Source: an uncultured Collinsella sp. (lineage in GTDB: Bacteria; Actinomycetota; Coriobacteriia; Coriobacteriales; Coriobacteriaceae). From it: DNA of 64,000 nt. Position numbers and translations under genes: made by a program. Below the pieces are notes generated by a model, which worked only from the letters and a program-made list of their open reading frames with translations, was not told the DNA's origin and ran no database searches. This document shows positions 20,054-28,470 of the stretch, piece after piece. The stretch is taken from the NCBI GenBank assembly GCA_958435945.1, contig CAUBIC010000004.1, positions 54,093 to 118,092 on the forward strand. The letters are read 5' to 3'. Positions within the stretch are counted from its first letter, which is position 1. Each line of letters opens with the position of its first letter.

Positions 20054-20970
20054 CTTTTGACCTGTACGATGCCGTCGACTCGTTCATTGCCTACATTGCA
20101 CGCGTCGAAGGGCTCGCTCCCAATACGGTAACCGCTTACGCCTCACGGCTCGAGCGCTTCGCCGCGTGGTGCGACCGTGAGGGCATCGACGCTCGCGTCG
20201 CCGACGTACGGACCGTTCGTTCCTATTTGGCCGAGCTGTCGCGTGGCCAGGTGGCGGCTCGGACCCTTGCGGCACACCTGTCTGCCATTCGCTCGCTCTA
20301 TCGGTGGATGGCTGCCGAGGGAATCGTTGAGGGCGATGCGGTCTCGGCGATATCCTCGCCCAAGCTGCCGCGCGATCTTCCCGGTGTGCTGACGACCCGG
20401 CAAGTCGAGGCGTTGCTCAAGGCCCCCGACACATCGACGCCTGCGGGGCTGCGTGATGCAGCGATGCTTGAGCTGCTCTATGCCTCCGGCGCGCGAATCT
20501 CGGAGCTCGCGGCGCTCAACGTGGAGTCCATTGCTTGGTCAGAGCGAACGCTGCGACTTTGGGGCAAGGGGAGCAAGGAGCGTATCGTGCCCCTCTATCG
20601 GCGCGCTCTCGAGGCGACTCGTCGCTATATTGAGGAGGGGAGGCCACATCTCCTTGTGCAAGCAAAGCGTGTCGATAGTGCGAACGGCTTGCATCCGCTG
20701 TTTATCTCGGCGCGCGGAAACCGCATGAGTGCCGCCATGCTCAGAAGGCGGTTCCACATGCTTGCGGCACTTGCCGGCATTCCTGCCGACATCGCCCCGC
20801 ATGCGATGCGCCACACCTTTGCGACCGACCTGCTCGAGGGCGGCGCGGATCTGCGCTCGGTTCAGGAGCTGCTGGGGCATGCGAGCTTGTCCACGACGCA
20901 GATCTATACGCACCTCACGCCCGACCGACTCAAGCGTGCCGTGAGTCAGGCACACCCCCGCGGCGAGTAG
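20050..20970 (+). CDS. xerC: Tyrosine recombinase XerC/XerD family, apparent AUA start
   Basis: Site-specific tyrosine recombinase of 306 residues if initiated at ATA 20050, matching the family length of about 300. The N-terminal SAM-like core-binding domain (FDLYDAVDSFIAYIARVEGL) is coded before the first conventional in-frame start (TTG 20227), which would remove 59 residues of it. GGAGG lies 9 bases before ATA, and the codon overlaps the trmFO TAG as ATAG. Catalytic residues under this numbering: R149, K176, H251, R254, H277, Y286. Family role: resolving chromosome dimers at dif. A CTG at 20062 is a weaker alternative. Whether it is XerC or XerD cannot be decided. Confidence 0.88.
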   Translation: MAFDLYDAVDSFIAYIARVEGLAPNTVTAYASRLERFAAWCDREGIDARVADVRTVRSYLAELSRGQVAARTLAAHLSAIRSLYRWMAAEGIVEGDAVSAISSPKLPRDLPGVLTTRQVEALLKAPDTSTPAGLRDAAMLELLYASGARISELAALNVESIAWSERTLRLWGKGSKERIVPLYRRALEATRRYIEEGRPHLLVQAKRVDSANGLHPLFISARGNRMSAAMLRRRFHMLAALAGIPADIAPHAMRHTFATDLLEGGADLRSVQELLGHASLSTTQIYTHLTPDRLKRAVSQAHPRGE

Positions 20971-21018
20971 GAGAAGGGCCTCCCGCGCCGCACCGAGGTG
21001 TGTGGTTTTGATTGCGGG

Positions 21019-21047
21019 TTGGCAGGAAGAGGCAATCCTGCTATCAT
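21019..21047 (+). promoter_or_regulatory. Promoter of rpsB-tsf
   Basis: TTGGCA (21019-21024) and TATCAT (21042-21047) have a 17-base spacer, with TG one base before the -10 (TGCTATCAT). The leader of about 135 bases before rpsB contains a GTTGC/GCAAC hairpin (around 21055-21070) and two related segments, CCCGGGCTTTGG and TCCGGGTTGG; it may be an autoregulatory uS2 leader, but no known motif was recognised. Confidence 0.7.
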
Positions 21048-21188
21048 TCATCGGGTTGCTTCACGGCAACAGGTTTTTATCACGCACGCGCGGCTACTTC
21101 ATACCGTGGTGCCCGGGCTTTGGTAGCACATGTCCGGGTTGGTTTTGGAGGATGACCCCGCGCGGAGGCAAACCACAGGAGGTTTAAT

Positions 21189-21917
21189 ATGGCTACCAAG
21201 ATTAATATCCGCACCCTGCTCGAGGCCGGCTGCCACTTCGGTCACCAGACCCGTCGCTGGAACCCCAAGATGAAGCCGTTCATCTTCGGTGAGCGCAACG
21301 GCATCTACATCCTCGACCTCAAGCAGACCATCCTTGACGCCGATCAGGCCTACACCTTCGTCAAGAACGTCGCCAAGGGCGGCAACGTGCTGTTCGTCGG
21401 CACCAAGAAGCAGGCTCAGGAGGCCGTTAAGAACGCCGCTGAGCGCGCCAACATGCCTTACATCAACCAGCGTTGGCTCGGCGGCATGCTGACCAACTTC
21501 GTCACCATCCGCTCCCGCATCAACCGCATGGAGGAGCTCGAGGCCATGGTCGAGGACGGCCGCATGGCAGTGCTGCCCAAGAAGGAGCAGGCAGTGCTCG
21601 GCAAGGAGCTCGCTAAGCTCCAGACCAACCTCGGTGGCGCCCGCGACATGAAGGGTCTGCCCCAGGCTCTCTTCGTCATCGACACCAAGCGCGAGGAGAA
21701 CGCCATCAAGGAGGCCCAGCGCCTGAACATCCCCGTCGTCGCTCTGATCGACACCAACTCCGATCCCGACGAGGTCGAGTACGGCATCCCCTGCAACGAT
21801 GACGCCATCTCCGCTGTAACCCTTATGTGCGAGCTCATGGCCGACGCCTGCCTCGCTGGCTCCGGTAAGGAGCAGGTCTCCGAGGCCGAGATGGCCGCCG
21901 AGCCCAAGGCCGAGTAA
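21189..21917 (+). CDS. rpsB: 30S ribosomal protein uS2
   Basis: 242-residue small-subunit protein. Diagnostic blocks: LLEAGCHFGHQTRRWNPKM, YINQRWLGGMLTNFVTIRSRI and PVVALIDTNSDPDEVEYGIPCNDDA. AGGAGG precedes the ATG. Paired with tsf in the near-universal rpsB-tsf operon. The C-terminal tail is Glu/Ala-rich and variable. Confidence 0.97.
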   Translation: MATKINIRTLLEAGCHFGHQTRRWNPKMKPFIFGERNGIYILDLKQTILDADQAYTFVKNVAKGGNVLFVGTKKQAQEAVKNAAERANMPYINQRWLGGMLTNFVTIRSRINRMEELEAMVEDGRMAVLPKKEQAVLGKELAKLQTNLGGARDMKGLPQALFVIDTKREENAIKEAQRLNIPVVALIDTNSDPDEVEYGIPCNDDAISAVTLMCELMADACLAGSGKEQVSEAEMAAEPKAE

Positions 21918-21962
21918 ATCAGTCCTATTTAAGTCTTTTTCATCTCTTTGAAAGGAACCACA

Positions 21963-22832
21963 ATGGCCCAGATTACTGCCGCTATGGTCAAGCAGCTCCG
22001 CGAGATGACCGACTCCCCGATGATGGAGTGCAAGAAGGCTCTCGTCGAGGCTGACGGCGACATGGACGTCGCTGTTGACGTTCTGCGCAAGAACGGCCTC
22101 GCCAAGGCTGCCAAGAAGGCTGGCCGTGAGACCAACGAGGGCGCTGTCGCCGCGTTCGTCTCCGAGGACGGCAAGTCCGGCGCTCTGCTCGAGCTTTCCT
22201 GCGAGACCGACTTCGTCGGCTCCAACGCCAAGTTCACCGGCTTTGCTTCCAAGGTCGCCGAGGTTGTCGCTACCACCGAGCCGGCCGATGTCGATGCTCT
22301 GCTCGAGAAGCCGATGGGCGAGGAGACCGTTTCCTCCGAGCTCACCGAGATGATTCACATCATGGGCGAGAACATGAAGATCGCTCGTTTCTCCGCCCGC
22401 AAGGCCGAGAACGGCGCTCTCGCTTCTTACATCCACATGGGTGGTAAGATCGGCGTCCTCGTCGAGTTCGCTTTCGAGAAGGCCGAGACCGCTCAGGCCG
22501 AGTCCTTCAAGACCTTCGCTCACGACGTTGCCCTTCAGGTTGCCGCCGTCGCCCCGATTTGCGCTACCCGCGATCAGGTTCCGGCCGAGACCGTCGAGCA
22601 CGAGAAGGAGATCTACATGGCTCAGGCTGCCGAGTCCGGCAAGCCCGAGGCTATCCAGGAGAAGATGGCTGTTGGCCGTCTGGAGAAGTTCTACAAGCAG
22701 TCCGTGCTCACCGAGCAGGAGTTCATCAAGGACAGCTCCCTCACCATCAAGAAGTACGCTGAGCAGGTCTCCAAGGAGCTCGGCGATACCATTACCGTCG
22801 TTGCCTTCGACCGTCTGGTCCGTGGCGAGTAA
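21963..22832 (+). CDS. tsf: Elongation factor Ts
   Basis: 289-residue guanine-nucleotide exchange factor for EF-Tu. The N-terminal UBA-like region AAMVKQLREMTDSPMMECKKALVEADGDMD is diagnostic, and the core contains LLELSCETDFVGSNAKF. ATG 21963 follows GAAAGGAA with correct spacing. The transcript ends at the hairpin at 22856. Confidence 0.97.
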   Translation: MAQITAAMVKQLREMTDSPMMECKKALVEADGDMDVAVDVLRKNGLAKAAKKAGRETNEGAVAAFVSEDGKSGALLELSCETDFVGSNAKFTGFASKVAEVVATTEPADVDALLEKPMGEETVSSELTEMIHIMGENMKIARFSARKAENGALASYIHMGGKIGVLVEFAFEKAETAQAESFKTFAHDVALQVAAVAPICATRDQVPAETVEHEKEIYMAQAAESGKPEAIQEKMAVGRLEKFYKQSVLTEQEFIKDSSLTIKKYAEQVSKELGDTITVVAFDRLVRGE

Positions 22833-22855
22833 ATAAGCTCTTGTAGCTGGTAATG

Positions 22856-22890
22856 AGCAGGCTGTGGGTTTTACTCACAGCCTGCTTTTT
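22856..22890 (+). terminator. Intrinsic terminator of rpsB-tsf
   Basis: AGCAGGCTGTG (22856-22866) pairs perfectly with CACAGCCTGCT (22876-22886), followed by TTTT. Confidence 0.92.
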
Positions 22891-22911
22891 CATGGCTCTT
22901 ATCAGAGCCTT

Positions 22912-22920
22912 TGCTATCAT
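22912..22920 (+). promoter_or_regulatory. Extended -10 promoter of the pyrH operon
   Basis: TGCTATCAT is identical to the rpsB element. It lies 29 bases before the pyrH start and directly after the tsf terminator. No clear -35 is visible, consistent with an extended -10 promoter. Confidence 0.6.
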
Positions 22921-22949
22921 ATTGAGAGTCTAATTAAAGGAGGATCGCT

Positions 22950-23672
22950 TTGTCCGACATCCGATATAAACGCGTGCTTCTGAAACTTTCCGGCGAAGCA
23001 CTGATGGGCGACGGCCAATATGGCATCGACCCCAAGATTACCGACCATCTTGCCAAGCAGGTCAAGGAGCTGCTCGCCGTTGGCCATGAGGTCGGCGTTG
23101 TTGTCGGCGGCGGCAACATTTTCCGCGGCATGGCCGGCGCTGCCGGTGGCATGGAGCGCGCCCAGGCCGACTACATGGGCATGCTGGCAACCGTTATGAA
23201 CGCGCTTGCCCTGCAGGATGCCTTTGAGCACAACGATGTTCCCTGCCGTGTGATGAGCGCTATCCAGATGAACGAGATCTGCGAGCCCTATATTCGCCGT
23301 CGCGCCATCAACCACCTTTCCAAGGGCAATGTCGTTATTTTTGCCGCCGGTTCGGGCAATCCGTACTTTACGACCGACACCGCCGCGGCTCTTCGTGCCT
23401 GCGAGATCGGTGCCGAGATTCTGATTAAGGCCACCAAGGTTGACGGCATCTACGACAAGGATCCTGTCAAGTGTTCCGATGCCGTCCGTTTTGACAAGAT
23501 TACCTATCACGAGGTTCTCGTCCGCGGTCTGCAGGTTATGGATTCCACGGCCACGGCGCTGTGCCAGGATAACCGTATGCCGATTTTGGTCCTCAACATC
23601 GATGGCGAGGACACCGTCAAACGCGCGCTTTCGGGTGAGCCCGTCGGCACGCTCGTCTATCAGGAGGATTAA
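22950..23672 (+). CDS. pyrH: UMP kinase
   Basis: 240-residue amino-acid-kinase-fold enzyme converting UMP to UDP. Motifs: VLLKLSGEALMG at the N-terminus, VVGGGNIFRGMAGA, and FAAGSGNPYFTTDTAAALRACEIGAE. TTG start at 22950 with AAAGGAGG. It begins an eight-gene run to proS with very short spacers. It links functionally to the pyr operon at 36-41 kb, whose product is UMP. Confidence 0.96.
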   Translation: MSDIRYKRVLLKLSGEALMGDGQYGIDPKITDHLAKQVKELLAVGHEVGVVVGGGNIFRGMAGAAGGMERAQADYMGMLATVMNALALQDAFEHNDVPCRVMSAIQMNEICEPYIRRRAINHLSKGNVVIFAAGSGNPYFTTDTAAALRACEIGAEILIKATKVDGIYDKDPVKCSDAVRFDKITYHEVLVRGLQVMDSTATALCQDNRMPILVLNIDGEDTVKRALSGEPVGTLVYQED

Positions 23673-23674
23673 GC

Positions 23675-24211
23675 ATGGCAGAGAACATCACCGCCCACAT
23701 GGACAAGTCGCTCGAGTCCCTCAAGCACAACTTCTCCAAGGTTCGCACGGGCCGCGCCAACGCTAACATTCTGTCCGACATTTCGGTCGATTACTACGGT
23801 GTTCCCACGCCGGTTACCCAGGTTGCCGCCGTTAAGACCCCCGAGGCTCACATGCTGCTTATCGAGCCCTGGGACAAGGCGCTCGTCAACGCAATCGTGA
23901 AGGCTATCAGCGCTTCCGATCTGGGCATTACTCCCAACTCTGACGGTACCGTCGTGCGCCTGCCGTTCCCGGCTCCCACCGAGGAGCGTCGTCGCGAGCT
24001 CGTCAAGGAGTGCCGCGAGTATGCCGAGCAGGCCAAGGTCTCCATTCGCAACATCCGTCGCGACTTTAACAACAAGCTCGAGCGCGATGAAGAGCTCACC
24101 GAGGACGATGTCCGTCGCGAGCAGGCCAAGGTCCAGAAGTATACCGATGAGTATGTTGCCAAGGTTGAGGAGCTTCTGAAGGAAAAAGAAGCCGAGGTCA
24201 TGGAGATCTAA
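23675..24211 (+). CDS. frr: Ribosome recycling factor
   Basis: 178-residue RRF, which with EF-G splits post-termination ribosomes. Characteristic blocks: KSLESLKHNFSKVRTGRANANILSDI, YYGVPTPVTQVA, LGITPNSDGTVVRLPFPAPTEERRRELVKE and the long C-terminal coiled helix ending KEKEAEVMEI. It follows pyrH by two bases with AGGAGG inside the pyrH end. Confidence 0.97.
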   Translation: MAENITAHMDKSLESLKHNFSKVRTGRANANILSDISVDYYGVPTPVTQVAAVKTPEAHMLLIEPWDKALVNAIVKAISASDLGITPNSDGTVVRLPFPAPTEERRRELVKECREYAEQAKVSIRNIRRDFNNKLERDEELTEDDVRREQAKVQKYTDEYVAKVEELLKEKEAEVMEI

Positions 24212-24212
24212 G

Positions 24213-25007
24213 GTGCAATACGACGAGAACAAACTGGTCGAGTACTTTGCCGACGCCCCTGCGGGCGTCGGTTTTTCCGACCTTGACCTCAATAAGATTC
24301 CGCATCATATTTCGTGCATCATGGACGGTAACGGTCGCTGGGCCACGGCGCGCGGTCTTGCCCGCACCGAGGGGCACAAGGCCGGTATCGTCTCCCTGCG
24401 CGAGATCATTACCGCATGCGTGCGTTTGGGCGTCGACGTCCTTTCGGCCTATGCGTTTTCCACCGAAAACTGGAATCGTCCGCAGCATGAGGTCAACGTT
24501 TTAATGCATCTGTTTGCTAAGACGTTTATCGATGAGCTGCCGCTGCTTAAGCGCGAAAACGTGCGCGTTGTCTTTTTGGGCGATATATCCGCACTGCCCA
24601 AGAAGACCCGCGATGTCTTTGAGCGAGGTCTTGCCGAGTGTGCCGACCATACCGGCATGACGCTGGCACTTGCCGTCAACTACGGAGCCCGTGCCGAGAT
24701 CACCCGTGCTGTCCGTCAGATCGCGCTCGATGCCGCTGCAGGAAAGATCGATCCGGCCGCTATCGACGATGATATGGTTGCTTCGCACCTGTACACCGCT
24801 GGGCTACCCGATCCGGAGCTTGTGATTCGAACCTCCGGCGAGCTTCGCCTTTCGAACTATCTGCTGTGGCAGGTTGCCTATTCCGAGTTTTATGTCACCG
24901 ATACCTATTGGCCCGACTTTGATCGTTGGGGTCTTGTCAACGCCATTTTGGCCTATCAGGGCCGCGATCGTAGGTTTGGTGGACTGAGCAAGACCGAGGA
25001 GGCTTAA
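24213..25007 (+). CDS. uppS: Undecaprenyl diphosphate synthase (cis-prenyltransferase)
   Basis: 264-residue enzyme adding isopentenyl units to farnesyl-PP to make the C55 lipid carrier for cell-wall synthesis. Motifs: ISCIMDGNGRWATARGLARTEGHKAG (catalytic Asp and Arg/His), YAFSTENWNRP, and VIRTSGELRLSNYLLWQVAYSE near the C-terminus. GTG start one base after frr. It is followed by cdsA and MEP-pathway genes that supply its substrate. Confidence 0.95.
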   Translation: MQYDENKLVEYFADAPAGVGFSDLDLNKIPHHISCIMDGNGRWATARGLARTEGHKAGIVSLREIITACVRLGVDVLSAYAFSTENWNRPQHEVNVLMHLFAKTFIDELPLLKRENVRVVFLGDISALPKKTRDVFERGLAECADHTGMTLALAVNYGARAEITRAVRQIALDAAAGKIDPAAIDDDMVASHLYTAGLPDPELVIRTSGELRLSNYLLWQVAYSEFYVTDTYWPDFDRWGLVNAILAYQGRDRRFGGLSKTEEA

Positions 25008-25009
25008 TC

Positions 25010-25885
25010 GTGTCCGATCGTCCCAAGGCGTCTGCTCCCAAGGCGCCTGCCGCCAAGAGCGGCGCGGCCGCGACTTCGTGGCTTGCCGGCTTTATTACCC
25101 GTGCCGCTGCAGGTATCGTCTACGCCGTCGTATTTATTCTCTGCCTGGTTTTGGGTATCGTTCCCACCGCCATCTTCGTCTCCGTCATGAGCGGCCTGTG
25201 CTGCTTTGAGTTTTTCCGCATGACGAAGCTCGATGGCAAAGTGGCCAATGAGCGCCTGGGTATCGCTGCCGCCGTGCTCTTTCCGCTCTCGGCGCTGGGC
25301 GACTCGCTGCTGTTGAATGCCCTGCTTTTTGCTCTGATGCTTGCGGTGGGTATTTGGTATGTCTGGTCGGCGCGTACCCGCATATCCGATGTAGCTGTGA
25401 CGCTCATGGGTCCCATCTACACCGGTTTTATGCTGTCGGCCATCGTGCTGCTGCGCGATGCCGTGCCCGGTTTTGCCGGCGCCCTGCTTTCGGTGGGTGT
25501 TTGCGCGTCTCTCTGGGTCTCCGATTCGTTTGCCTACATCGTGGGCAGTCGTATCGGCAAGCACAAGATGGTCCCCAAGATCTCTCCCAAAAAGAGCTGG
25601 GAGGGCTTTGTCGGCGGCATCTTGGGCTCGGTTCTTATCTGGCTTATTTTGTGGGCGACGCATTTCTATAAGCTGAGCTTGCCCTATGCGCTGCTTTGCG
25701 GCGTGGTCGTGTCCATCCTGGGCGTTATCGGTGACCTCATCGAGTCACGCATCAAGCGTGGCGTGGGCGTCAAGGATTCTGGCAACCTTATTCCGGGCCA
25801 TGGCGGCATGCTCGATCGTAGCGACTCGCTTATCTTTGGCTGCATTACCGCGCAGCTGCTTTTGATGATCGGAGGCGTGCTGTAA
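25010..25885 (+). CDS. cdsA: Phosphatidate cytidylyltransferase
   Basis: 291-residue integral membrane enzyme forming CDP-diacylglycerol from phosphatidate and CTP. Multiple hydrophobic segments span about residues 30-230. The C-terminal signature appears as SDSFAYIVGSRIGKHKMVPKISPKKSWEGFVGG and GDLIESRIKRGVGVKDSGNLIPGHGGMLDRSDSL. A Ser/Lys/Ala-rich cytoplasmic N-terminus of about 25 residues precedes the first helix. GTG start with GAGGAGG; its stop overlaps the dxr start. Confidence 0.95.
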   Translation: MSDRPKASAPKAPAAKSGAAATSWLAGFITRAAAGIVYAVVFILCLVLGIVPTAIFVSVMSGLCCFEFFRMTKLDGKVANERLGIAAAVLFPLSALGDSLLLNALLFALMLAVGIWYVWSARTRISDVAVTLMGPIYTGFMLSAIVLLRDAVPGFAGALLSVGVCASLWVSDSFAYIVGSRIGKHKMVPKISPKKSWEGFVGGILGSVLIWLILWATHFYKLSLPYALLCGVVVSILGVIGDLIESRIKRGVGVKDSGNLIPGHGGMLDRSDSLIFGCITAQLLLMIGGVL

Positions 25886-27072
25886 TGGCCTTTCAGACGA
25901 CGTACGGCCCCGATGGGCGTCTTCGCGTTGCCATCCTGGGTTGTACGGGCTCTATCGGTACGCAGGCACTTGATGTATGCCGTCAGCATGCCGATCGACT
26001 GCAGGTGACGGCACTGTCCGTTAACTCCAGCACCTCGGAGCTCGTTGCGTTTGCCCGTGAGTTTTCGGTTCCGGCCGTTGCCGTGGCCGACACCACCCAC
26101 GGTACGGACGCTGTGCTGCAGGAGCTGCCCGAGGGCACCGAGCTCGGTGTTGGTGCGCAGGCGGTTTGTGAGCTCGCGCGTCGCGATGACGTCGACTGTG
26201 TACTTGTTGCCATTGTGGGCGCTGCCGGGCTCGAAGCGAGCCATGCAGCCCTGACCTCGAACAAGCGTCTTGCACTTGCTAACAAGGAGTCCCTCGTTGT
26301 CGGCGGTGACCTGCTGATGCCGTTGGCGCAGCCCGGTCAGCTTATTCCGGTCGACTCCGAGCACTCCGCCATCTACCAGTGCTATCTGGGGGAGAATCCG
26401 CGCGAGGCTCACTGCATTTGGCTCACTTGCTCGGGTGGTCCGTTCTTTGGCCGTACGCGCGACGAGCTCAATTGCGTGACACGCTCCGATGCGCTGGCAC
26501 ACCCCACGTGGGCCATGGGTGCTAAGATCACCATCGACTCTGCGACCCTCATGAATAAGGGCTTGGAGCGTATCGAGGCGATGCACCTGTTCGGGTGCGA
26601 TCTCGACTTTATCAACGTGGTCGTTCAGCGCCAGTCAAAGATCCACTCGATGGTCGAGTATGCGGACGGCTCTGTGATGGCACATCTTGGTGCGTCCGAT
26701 ATGCGCATTCCCATCCAGTTCGCGTTCTCGTATCCCGAGCGGTGGGATACCCCAGCGCCTCGAATCGATTTCCGCGAGCTCGGGCAGCTCACGTTTGATG
26801 CTGCCGATATGGACACATTCCGCTGCCTGGCGCTGGCCGAGCGTGCCGGCAGAACGGGCGGCACCATGCCGTGCGTGCTGAATGCCGCCAACGAAGTTGC
26901 CGTCGATGCCTTCCTGCACGATGCCTGTACCTTTACCGATATCGACCGTATCGTCGAGTCGTGCATGGATGCACACGATACGCAGGCGGTCGCATCCTTT
27001 GAGCAGCTTCGCGATATCGATACGTGGGCTCGTGCCAAGGCCGCCGAGGTGCTCGCTGCAACCCGCTCTTAA
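25885..27072 (+). CDS. dxr: 1-deoxy-D-xylulose 5-phosphate reductoisomerase
   Basis: 395-residue NADPH-dependent enzyme converting DXP to MEP, the committed step of the non-mevalonate isoprenoid pathway. Motifs: VAILGCTGSIGTQALDV (NADPH site), LALANKESLVVGGDLL, IPVDSEHSAIYQCY, and the metal and substrate site TCSGGPFFGRTR. ATG overlaps the cdsA stop (TAATG). ispG of the same pathway lies two genes downstream. Confidence 0.96.
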   Translation: MAFQTTYGPDGRLRVAILGCTGSIGTQALDVCRQHADRLQVTALSVNSSTSELVAFAREFSVPAVAVADTTHGTDAVLQELPEGTELGVGAQAVCELARRDDVDCVLVAIVGAAGLEASHAALTSNKRLALANKESLVVGGDLLMPLAQPGQLIPVDSEHSAIYQCYLGENPREAHCIWLTCSGGPFFGRTRDELNCVTRSDALAHPTWAMGAKITIDSATLMNKGLERIEAMHLFGCDLDFINVVVQRQSKIHSMVEYADGSVMAHLGASDMRIPIQFAFSYPERWDTPAPRIDFRELGQLTFDAADMDTFRCLALAERAGRTGGTMPCVLNAANEVAVDAFLHDACTFTDIDRIVESCMDAHDTQAVASFEQLRDIDTWARAKAAEVLAATRS

Positions 27073-27095
27073 TCGTAAGGATTGCTTTTCGTTTT

Positions 27096-28457
27096 ATGGA
27101 TACTGTTCTGAGCGTTCTCTCCTCAGTCTTTTGGGGCCTTTTGATGCTATCCGTCCTCGTGTTTCTGCATGAGGGCGGCCACTTTTTGGCGGCCCGTGCG
27201 TGCGGCGTGCGCGTCACCGAGTTTTTCTTGGGCCTACCGTGCCGCTTCGATATTCATCATACGTCGCGTCGCATCGGTACCAAGTTTGGCGTGACGCCGC
27301 TGCTGCTGGGTGGCTATGCCGCTATCTGCGGTATGGACCCGACCGATGTCTCGTGCGCCGACCGTGTGCTTGCGGCGATCTATCGTCATGGTCGCGTTTC
27401 GGTTGCAGACCTTTCCGTCGAGCTGGAGCTGCCCGAGGAGGATGTTCTCGAGGCTTGTGCCTTGCTTTTGGGCTGGGGTTCCATTGCGCCTTGGTACGAG
27501 GAAGGGGAGAAGCCTTCACCCAGCTATTATCCGGTTAGGTACCAGACGCTGCCGCGCGATGCTGCAGGATATACCACCTTTGACGGCCGCAAGTTCGATC
27601 GAGAGCATGCGACTGCCGAGGGCGATGTGTGGGAGCTGCCGGTCACTGCTTCGGAGTTTCTTGAGCAGGAGCGTTCGCATACCTATCTGGGCCAGGGTTT
27701 TCTCAAGCGTGCCTTTATGCTGCTCGCGGGCATTCTCGTCAATATCCTGACGGGCTTTTTGCTGCTTATGAGCATCTACTCTATCGCCGGCGTATCGGTG
27801 CCGGTCGATAGCAATGTGATCGGTCAGGTCGAAGAAGGCTCGATAGCCGCCAAGGCGGGCATCGAGGCCGGCGACACGATTCTTAGTGTCGATGGCGTGT
27901 CCTGCTCCAGCTGGATGGATGTGTATGATGCCATCGGCAAGGCTGCCGGTCAGGACGATATCGCCATTGAGTACCAGCACGACGGTAAGAAACTTTCGAC
28001 CTCGGTCGCGCTCAAGGAGGACGAGCGTTTGGGTGTTTATGCTTCTACGCAGGTGGTCCATTTGGACCCTATCACCTCGGCGCGCCTGTCGTTCTCCTAT
28101 GTTCAGCAGACTGCTGAGGGCGTTATGCGTCTGCTGCAGCCGCAGCATACGATGGAGGTTCTCGATCAGTCCAGCTCGATTGTGGGCATCAGCGTCATGT
28201 CTTCTCAGGCGGCTGCCGCCGGCCCCGCGACGTTCTTGACGTTTGCCGCGCTCATCTCGTTCTCGTTGGGCTTTATGAACCTGCTGCCCATCCCGCCACT
28301 CGACGGGGGAAAGCTGGTCATCGAGATCATTCAAAAGATTGCGGGCCGCGAGCTTCCGCTCAAGGTCCAGACGATTGTGAGCTATGTGGGCATCGCGCTC
28401 TTTGCGCTGCTGTTTGTCTATATGCTTCGTTCCGACGTCCTTCGATTTATTTTGTAG
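27096..28457 (+). CDS. rseP: RseP-type site-2 membrane protease with a winged-helix-like insert
   Basis: 453-residue intramembrane zinc metalloprotease. The zinc motif HEGGH is at 25-29 in the first membrane helix; a second hydrophobic segment is at about 205-230, a PDZ domain at about 237-310, and the conserved NLLPIPPLDGG at 395-405. Residues about 82-198 form an insert between the first catalytic helix region and the second membrane segment. Its start (DRVLAAIYRHGRVSVADLSV) looks like a small winged-helix fold. ATG 27096 is chosen because the hydrophobic segment begins there; the nearest AAGGA is about 14 bases upstream, so spacing is long. The dxr-rseP-ispG order is common. Confidence 0.92.
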   Translation: MDTVLSVLSSVFWGLLMLSVLVFLHEGGHFLAARACGVRVTEFFLGLPCRFDIHHTSRRIGTKFGVTPLLLGGYAAICGMDPTDVSCADRVLAAIYRHGRVSVADLSVELELPEEDVLEACALLLGWGSIAPWYEEGEKPSPSYYPVRYQTLPRDAAGYTTFDGRKFDREHATAEGDVWELPVTASEFLEQERSHTYLGQGFLKRAFMLLAGILVNILTGFLLLMSIYSIAGVSVPVDSNVIGQVEEGSIAAKAGIEAGDTILSVDGVSCSSWMDVYDAIGKAAGQDDIAIEYQHDGKKLSTSVALKEDERLGVYASTQVVHLDPITSARLSFSYVQQTAEGVMRLLQPQHTMEVLDQSSSIVGISVMSSQAAAAGPATFLTFAALISFSLGFMNLLPIPPLDGGKLVIEIIQKIAGRELPLKVQTIVSYVGIALFALLFVYMLRSDVLRFIL

Positions 28458-28470
28458 GGGAGTGTTTGGA

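Noticed and set aside
20227..20970. TTG 20227 as the start of the Xer recombinase
   Set aside because: It would remove 59 residues of the core-binding domain that are clearly coded just upstream in the same frame, and no good ribosome-binding site precedes it.
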